Below are positions 57,071 through 64,000 of a stretch of DNA of 64,000 bases, in pieces. The notes beneath the pieces were generated by a model. That model was not told the origin of the DNA. It was given only the letters and a program-made list of their open reading frames with translations, and did not search any database. The position numbers and the translations under genes were made by a program. The stretch covers positions 146,056,697-146,120,696 of the forward strand of contig NC_086173.1 in NCBI RefSeq assembly GCF_023053635.1. Reading direction: 5' to 3'. The DNA is from Elgaria multicarinata webbii (Eukaryota > Chordata > Lepidosauria > Squamata > Anguidae). Positions within the stretch are counted from its first letter, which is position 1; every line of letters begins with the position of its first letter.

Positions 57071-58544
57071 TGAATTAACTCAGGCTAGCTCTAGCAGTCT
57101 TTCCCAACCGCGCGACCTTCAGATGTATTGGATTAGTTCCCATCACCTAGCGATTTTCCGACTGTTGTGTACCTCTTCCTTGAGAGCTACCTAGGCATGG
57201 AGTGGAAAAGAAAAGTTGCCGCCTTTTTCTAGCAGGGCTCTGCTGTCTTTTTAAATAGCAGATATGCATCAATACGTCAGGGCAGGTAAAGCTCTCCAAA
57301 CACAGCATTATCATCCCAGGAATAGCTACACCTGCTGATTTTCTGCCTGAACTTGATTAGGTTGTGTTTAGTGGGTCTTACTACTAGGAAAGTGTGTATA
57401 GATTGGCAGCATAAAATATAAGAAGAGAAGTAACCACGCCACCAAGAAGAAAAAGTTTCTGATTGTTTTCCTTGCCTCAGGGAAATTATCAGCCACGTGG
57501 TCGTCTGCTCTCAAAGGATAGAAGGAAGCAAAAAAGCAGACGTTCTTATATTACACCCGTGGAGGTGAGCAGCCGATCATTGTTCTTTGAAGTCTTCTGT
57601 CAGGACCGATATAAAGGGGGCGTGTGACCCGAGGTCAATTCTAGAAATGCATTTCTCATTCGCCATTTTTCAGAGTCCAATCAATATTAGTCCTTCGAAT
57701 CAGAGATAGTTGACCCTTACATCCAAATAGGCAGCATACAGAAAATGATTCGCTACCTCATATATGTTATGTTGTCTTATTAGGGCGCAGGTTCTGGCTG
57801 ACTAGCCGGATCGATTTCCGCCCCTTTCAGGTCATACAATTCCGTTGTCTGAAAACTCGTGACTTTTGCCTGATTTTGGGGGGTAGTGGAGTCGAGCAAG
57901 TTTTCGAGTTCACAGAATTCTTCATCAGATTGAATAATAAGCAAAACAGGGGAATGGGGAAAGAAGAAAAATCTGATTTAACGCCTAAGCCACATGTCAG
58001 CCTTTTCCTCACAGCCCTAGCTTTGCTTTCGAACTAGTCCAATGAAGTACCTCTGTGAATTCAAAAGCTTGCTTAAACTATTTTGTGAGTTTGGCTGATT
58101 CCGACCCTAATAAAGATATTGCCCTTCTATAGATTGCGTACTCTTAGAATAGTTGCATTCTGCTTCCAGATTTCCAACGACTATCACAGAATAGAATCTT
58201 TAGTTTACCCATAAACATCAGGCAAAAAAATGAAAGTGGGTAAGAGATTCTTACTGTTAGTTGTAGCTAGTGTGGGTAAAACCACCTTGGATTCTGATTG
58301 GTCTGTAAAAAACGGCCAATGAGAGGAACACAAAAATAAGTCATTGCTTACTTACATCTCAGTCCAGTCGTGAAATGAATCCATACTTTCCTACTACAGT
58401 TGTGAGGAAAAACTGCACAACCATAAGTATGGGAGAAGTAAGTCTCACTGAGTTCAATGGTGCTTACTCCCTAGTAAATGTTCAGGACTGCAACTTAAAT
58501 TATGTAAATAAACCATCTACATTTATGACCAGTATAGAAATTAA
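57071..58544. other. Unassigned intergenic sequence
   Basis: No gene recognised. A hairpin fragment with 'gagaagtaagtctcactgag' lies at 58430-58490. Confidence 0.45.
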
Positions 58545-59025
58545 TAGTTATTTATTTATTTTATTACATTTATATACCGCCCCATAACATCTCTGGGCTG
58601 TTTACAGAAGTTAAAAACAATGAACATTAAAACATATACAAAAAATTTAAAGCATAAAAACAATATTTTAAAACATTTTATTACAAATGTTCAATTCGCC
58701 TTCTTGACAATTAGCAACGCTCTTCCAGAACACTTGAGAACTACAAACTCAATCACTGCTTTTAAGACTCAGCTCAAAACTTTTCTTTTCCCTATAGCCT
58801 TCAAATATTGAGTTTGTTCTGACTTTACACTGTTGGTTTTGCCCTACCCTGTGCCTGTTTACACTTCCCTGTGCCTGTTTGCATTCTCCTTCCCTCTTTA
58901 TTGTTCACTACAACTTATTAGATTGTAAGCCTACGCGGCAGGGTCTTGCTATGTACTGTGTTATCTGTACAGCACCATGTACATTGATGGTGCTATATAA
59001 ATAAATAATAATAATAATAATGTTC
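58545..59025. repeat. LINE tail (-) followed by L2 3' fragment (+)
   Basis: 58545-58612 on - has 'atataccgccccataacat'. 58690-59022 on + encodes '[20 protein letters not shown]' (RT C-terminus, as in the 9346-10821 copy), then the L2 3' region with the hairpin at 58973-58994 and an ATAATAATAA tail. Confidence 0.85.
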
Positions 59026-59099
59026 TAGGTTTCAGACACGCAAAGTACTAGGAATTCAAGGCAACTATAGAATCAGATCAGACGTATAAAGTGTTTAAT

Positions 59100-59480
59100 T
59101 GGAAGTTAAGAACATAAGAAGGGCCATGCTGGATCAGACCATTCAGTTTGTACTGTATAACAGATCATAAGAAACACTGGGCTAGTAGTTTTCAACACCA
59201 TGGGTCCATCTAGTCCAGCACTCTGTTCACAGTGGCCAACTGAGTCCCAGTATGTTCGATTGCCTTATTCTCAGGGAAGTGTATGCAGGATCGTAGTCTT
59301 AACATCTGCAATTAAAAATGTAAGCGCGGCAAAACCGAGGGATTTGGATTCAAAGAAACACATCAGCTGAACGCATTTAACTGATCTTTACAGAAAGGGG
59401 GGGGAGGCTACAATCCAACCACACTTTCCTGCGAGTTAATGGGGCTTACTTCTGAGTAGACATGTACAGGTTGCACCATA
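59100..59480. repeat. CR1-like tail and short hairpin element
   Basis: 'taagaacataagaagggcca', 'tgctggatcagaccatt' and 'gggtccatctagtccagcac' form a CR1-like tail on -. 'gggcttacttctgagtagac' near 59444 belongs to the agtagaccc hairpin family. Confidence 0.6.
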
Positions 59481-59629
59481 AAAGGGTTTGACTGAAAGGT
59501 GCAATATCGGATACATATTTTAGTGTCGATTAAGATTAAAAGTGAGGATCTCTTTAACGTTTTTGTTGTTTGACAACCCTCTTTCTACAGCTGCACATTA
59601 TGACTGATTACATCTTCGCTTTCAACGAT

Positions 59630-59800
59630 TCAGGAACGCCGCGTCGTACGACGAAGCCTTCCTTTGAAGCCTATAATCCAGGCGCGGGAAGAGAGAAAAG
59701 GCGGGAAAGCGAGAAGCGTTTGCTTGCTGTTCTCCACGCAGCCTCTCGAGTGTCTCAAGCCCCGCCCCCCTCAGTTGCCCCTAAAGCCTGTGTTTCTTCA
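59630..59800. promoter_or_regulatory. CpG-rich promoter-like segment
   Basis: A CpG-dense stretch ('cgccgcgtcgtacgacgaag') with an E2F-like site 'ggcgggaaagcg' at about 59700 and a GC box 'ccccgcccccc' near 59760. It lies between the two histone-like genes. Its transcript and direction are unknown; it could serve gene 3's missing 5'UTR exon, the H3-like gene or none. Confidence 0.35.
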
Positions 59801-60201
59801 GCACCAGAAATCTGCGTTTAGAAAGCATTACGAGGAATTGTCACCAAAATTGTACAGCAGATTTATAGCAGGGGCCTTAGTGATTTAATGCATGGGAAAT
59901 TTCTAACCAAATGTTTTAATTGGAAATTGCACGAGCAGGAAAATCCTGCAAACTATTCCCAGTTCTCACCAGTACAGCAGACTAGGTCTAAAAAAATATA
60001 TGAAAATGAATATTTGAGTTAGAAGAATAGTAAGGAAAGATCAGGAGTGGAATCAGATTAATTAAACAGAGGAGGGCAGCTGTTGTTCTTTTCTCATCCT
60101 TATAGGAATACATTTTAAATTAATTCCAAAAAACACAGAGGTATTTTTGGCCGTTTTGATAATACTCTTCTCCTACTGGTCAAAACAGGATCCTGCTTTC
60201 T

Positions 60202-60799
<598 letters not shown>

Positions 60800-60849
60800 G
60801 GAGAGAAGAGTTAACAGCCCTGCCCCGGGGGATAATACTGAGACCCAAA

Positions 60850-60865
60850 GGCTCTTTTAAGAGCC
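60850..60865 (+). terminator. Histone mRNA 3' stem-loop
   Basis: 'ggctcttttaagagcc' followed by ACCC is the canonical SLBP-binding hairpin, 51 nt after the stop. The purine-rich 'agaagagctg' at 60881-60890 fits the U7 snRNA-binding downstream element. Together they mark a replication-dependent, non-polyadenylated histone mRNA. Confidence 0.93.
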
Positions 60866-60890
60866 ACCCTCAGGCGTTTTAGAAGAGCTG

Positions 60891-61509
60891 CTTGCGCTGA
60901 CCTGACCATTCCAAAATTTAGCTTTATGAAAGGTATATGGCATGCTAGTGCATTGCAAGCTTAGCTAAGATTAACAGCACAAAAATGTTTTAAGTGGCAA
61001 TCAATGTAAGCCCTTCTGGATAAAAAGGCCCACCTAATCCAGCATTATATTCATAAAGGAACCCAATCAGCTGCCTGTAGGAAACCTGCAAGCAGGATAT
61101 GAGTACATCAGCACTGTCCAACCCGTGCTTGATGCAGAAAACTTATACCATGTTAATAAAAACTTTCCAGAGTACACTGAAAATCATATGAGATAAAGAC
61201 TGAAAGAAAAATTATGTTAATACAGTTGTGGGTACGTGAGAATCCCCAGATAATGGACTGCAACTCTTACCAACCCTAACCAGTATAGCCAGTGGTGAGG
61301 GATGATGGTGCAGTCATATTCCCCACCATTGGGTTAATGGTTGCTTCATGTAGAAGCGAGCCTTCTGTTTGGGGGTGAAATTGAGACAAGACCATTTCTC
61401 CTTCCAGAGGGCCATTTGTTCTACACACGTGTAGCAATATTCCCCCCCCCTCGCTCTTGTGGTTGAGGGCGTAAGCAAAAGATGCAACCTTTAAGAATTA
61501 TTTCAATGC
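60891..61509. other. Intergenic sequence between the H2A.X-like gene and gene 4
   Basis: A diverged palindromic MITE lies near 61235-61345 ('gagaatccccagataatgga', 'agtggtgagggatgatgg'). Otherwise nothing recognised. Confidence 0.5.
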
Positions 61510-61515
61510 TTTATT
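61510..61515 (-). terminator. Poly(A) signal of gene 4
   Basis: TTTATT on +, which is AATAAA on the gene strand, about 280 nt after the stop. Confidence 0.5.
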
Positions 61516-61795
61516 ATTTTCAAGTTCAATAAATAAAAGTTAGAACACAGATTAACAAGCAGTTGTGACAAACATTTAGCTGGTAAGCAGTTTTAGTTTT
61601 AACTTTCTTCCTCCCTCCCTGCAATACAATCAGAATAATCTTTCCCTCATGTTTATTGGTAACTGATACTTACCCTGGTTAAATTCTTCTGAGCCTTTTA
61701 ACAGCTGCCAATTTATCACCTTAAACATTCCTGTCACCTCCCTTACTGGTACTAGTCCCTCTAGCAAGCCACCAATCCAAAGTGGACCCCATGCT

Positions 61796-62277
61796 TCAAG
61801 GATGTAATTTTGCCTGGGCCCCCTCCTTCAACAGCATGAAGAATGGAAAAACACACTCTCCAGCGAAAGCAGCTGGCACAAGAGTGGCAATCAAGTCACT
61901 GGAATTGGCATCAAAAAATGCCACACGCCTTCCCCCATAGTCCACATAAACACGGATTTTTCTGGTGTCGTGCAGATGAGCACTTTCTGCTTGCAGAGCC
62001 CAGATGCCCTCAGTTGGATCAATTTTGGTCACACCCTTCCTTTTGACAGATTCCTTAGCGACACCCACAGCCCAGTTTCCCCCCTCAGCTGCTATCTCTA
62101 CCTCCCAGTAATGCCTCCCCCAGGTAAACCCCCGAGAACCCAGCACAAAAGGCACAGAATCGAAGCCTCGAGAACTTGCGGCTGGATGCAAGATTAAAGG
62201 TCCCTGCTTGACACTCTTTCGATCCTCAGACAGTATTAGCTGGGCACACGCGGTAGCTGGATCCAGAGTCACGTTTG
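61796..62277 (-). CDS. Gene 4 terminal exon: PRY-SPRY (B30.2) domain
   Basis: PRY is 'ANVTLDPATACAQLILSEDR'. SPRY has the best-kept hallmark of the four genes, 'GFTWGRHYWEVEI', then 'NWAVGVAKESVKRKG', 'TEGIWALQ' and 'VDYGGRRVAFFD', ending 'FPFFMLLKEGAQAKLHP'. About 160 residues, slightly shorter than in genes 2 and 3. Confidence 0.93.
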
Positions 62278-63152
62278 CTTGTGGAAGAACAGAGACAACC
62301 CATGTTAGAAGCAAGCACAGAGAGGCATGGGGAACTGCAGGTTAAGTAGGCAGGCTGCTGACAGTGTCTCAACAAACTGCACCAACTGAGTGGATTAGTG
62401 TGGATTCCTGAGCAACAATTCCGCTTATCCCAGCCATCCCCAACCTGGTGCCCTCCAGCTCTTTTGGACCAATTCCCATCAGCCCCAACCAGTATATCCA
62501 GAAATGCTAGGAACTGTAGCTCAAAAAATCTGGAAGGTATGGGATTAGAAAAGGCTGGGTTATCGGATTGTACTCGGTATACGTCCAGATGGGTCTCAAT
62601 TTAGAGTCTGGCCCCTTGCAGAGCTAGGCACCAAAATCAAAGGATTTCAGTGCACCTAACTCACATCAGATCAGGTTGCATGGCTAATATCTGTTTAGAT
62701 ATAGAAACTGCCCTTAAAAATAAATACTCCAACAGCTCTTGGTGGTGCACAGTTTAAAGTATACAACGTGCATATAAAGCAATACAAAAACCCACTTGAG
62801 TTTTAAACTCATGCACACATCCAAATTGGTGTAGTCATCTAATGAAGCTGAATGGTGGGAGTTTTAGGACATGGTTAAACGGTGGAATTCCCTGCCACAA
62901 AATAGGATGATGGCCACCAACTTGGGCAGTTTAAAAGGGGGATTAGACCAATGTATGCAGGATAAAGATGCAATGTATACAGGGTAAGGCTGAAAGTAGT
63001 TTCTTTCTCCTACTCTGGAGACACTGGGAACTACATGAAGTACTGATCTATTTTTAAAAGTAGAAAAATAAATGGTTTCTACACTCTTAATCTCTCATAT
63101 TTCATTCCCAGATATTTACCTCTTTCCACCTTTGGTTTCAGTGGCAGTGTCT
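61796..63152 (-). CDS. TRIM family gene 4 (partial: last two exons)
   Basis: Exons on the minus strand are 63152-63120 (33 nt, 'ETLPLKPKVER', bounded by CTAG and GTAAAT) and 62277-61796 (482 nt, acceptor CCACAAG). They join in the shared TRIM phase (G|CA). The short exon matches the 'ETLTEPKWVK' exon of gene 2 and confirms that this is a spliced TRIM-type gene and not an isolated SPRY. RING, B-box and coiled-coil exons should lie beyond the right edge; no 116-nt-type exon was found up to 64000. Same orientation as gene 3. Confidence 0.85.
62278..63119 (-). other. Gene 4 last intron
   Basis: It contains a palindromic MITE at 62425-62560 ('ccccaacctggtgccctcca' side) and a CR1-like tail scrap at 62870-63010 ('ggtggaattccctgccacaa'). 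Confidence 0.6.
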
Positions 63153-63539
63153 CTAGATGGGGGGGAAAAGCGAGACAGATCATTTTCCTCTAAGTTGTGC
63201 TTTCCTACTGCTAGTACTCAAGTTAACTAAAGACAGGACCTATACTAAATATATTAACACACCTTTAACAGCTGTTCCATCTGTACAAGTAAGCGCAGAA
63301 CTGTCCTAGGCTTGCAGCTCAAAGTCACAGCCCAGAGAGTTTAGTTTTGCAAGGGAATCAGAACACAAACAGCAGAAGCTCTGCACGACCTGAACCCCAG
63401 TACAGAATTTGTCCATCAAAAGAGATTTCAAACCATCATTTCAGAAACAGTGTCCATTGAAGTAAAAAAAGAGAGAGAGGCTTTCAGCTGTGCCTTGCAG
63501 AGCTCCCCTTCCTGAAATATCTGGAGGCCCAAAACAGAA

Positions 63540-63952
63540 GAAAAAAATACTCTCATGTGCCTGGAAAAACCTTTATTATGCCCAACGTGTTTCAGAATCA
63601 TAGAATAGTCAAGCTGGAAGGGGCCTACAAGGCCATCGAGTCCAACCCCCTGCTCAATGCAGGAGTCCACCTTAAAGCATACCTGACAGATGGTTGTCCA
63701 GCTGCCTCTTGAAGGCCTCTAGTGTGGGAGACTTTCCTTCCTCAAGAGAACTTTGTCTTTCTCCAAATGTGTCACAAGGAATCTTTTTCAATGCTTCTGT
63801 CTTAAAATGCTCAAAACATTGTTGGAAAGATTCTTTGTGACACATTTGGAGAAAGGTAAATAGCCCCTGAGGAAGGAAAGTCCTTTCCAAAATGCGTTGG
63901 GCATAATAAAAAGGTGGTTTTTTTCAAGGCACTTGAGAATATTGTCCATTCT
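63540..63952. mobile_element. Palindromic element with hammerhead-like cores, split by a CR1
   Basis: The left arm 'aaaaacctttattatgccca' and right arm 'tgggcataataaaaaggtgg' mirror each other. So do 'tttccttcctcaagagaac' and 'ctgaggaaggaaag', and 'ctttctccaaatgtgtcaca' and its complement. At 63863-63902 the plus strand reads CTGAGGA, a perfect GGAAAG/CTTTCC stem, an A-rich junction, then GCGTTGGGC, in hammerhead order. The left arm carries the mirrored version, interrupted by the CR1. Penelope-like origin is inferred. Confidence 0.7.
63594..63731 (-). repeat. CR1 LINE 3' end inserted in the palindromic element
   Basis: 'agaatcatagaatagtcaag', 'catcgagtccaaccccctgc' and 'gttgtccagctgcctcttga' read as on the minus strand copies at 30781 and 43097. 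The palindrome resumes at about 63732. Confidence 0.85.
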
Positions 63953-64000
63953 GTTTCGAGAGTCACAAACGTCTTCCCTTCTTGCTGTTTCCGAAAATGT

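Noticed and set aside
59570-59888. Frames of 74-83 codons in the CpG-rich segment
   Set aside because: No family signature; they are GC-driven open frames over a promoter-like region.

Overview
The window looks like nuclear DNA of a squamate reptile (a lizard or snake). It has vertebrate multi-exon genes, many CR1- and L2-type LINE 3' ends, a BovB-type RTE fragment with the same 3' end as cattle BovB, many palindromic MITE-like elements, and AC, TA and AAT microsatellites. The species cannot be named from the sequence.

The coding backbone is a cluster of TRIM genes of the RING, B-box, coiled coil, PRY-SPRY type (TRIM27/TRIM39/RFP-like, class IV). They are arranged + + - -. Gene 1 (+, 2137-13599) enters from the left edge without its RING exon. 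Gene 2 (+, 19235-31950) and gene 3 (-, 49517-35891) are complete. Both rebuild to exactly 478 codons through seven coding exons with the classic TRIM sizes (about 420, 96, 231, 23, 116-119, 30 and about 515 nt). They converge tail to tail. Gene 4 (-, 63152-61796) shows only its last two exons and runs off the right edge. As a family these proteins are probable E3 ubiquitin ligases with SPRY target recognition, often in innate immunity; that role is inferred here.

Two intronless histone-fold genes lie between genes 3 and 4, head to head. One is a very divergent 140-residue H3-like ORF (-, 54069-53647), followed by two perfect tandem hairpins. The other is an H2A.X-like gene (+, 60326-60799) with CCAAT boxes, a TATA box, a canonical replication-dependent histone 3' stem-loop and a downstream purine-rich element. 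Its core follows H2A.X, but the tail is a 37-residue extension with no SQ(E/D) phosphorylation motif. TRIM27-like genes beside histone genes recall the extended MHC class I region of mammals; that synteny is an inference. The histone pair is the least ordinary content of the window.

Most of the rest is repeats. Structures worth a second look are: a 245-bp-armed inverted repeat (847-1363); a 444-bp palindrome (49815-50258); a tandem duplication in gene 3 that doubles coding exon 6 (36646-40831); a 383-bp block shared by intron 4 of genes 1 and 2 and flanked in gene 1 by about 100-bp direct repeats; an L2 with a long open RT frame nested inside a MITE; and two elements carrying hammerhead-ribozyme-like cores, one a 253-bp insertion with a 16-bp target duplication inside a CR1. 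No tRNA gene, CRISPR array or intact DNA transposase was recognised. All calls come from reading the sequence; no alignment or database search was run.
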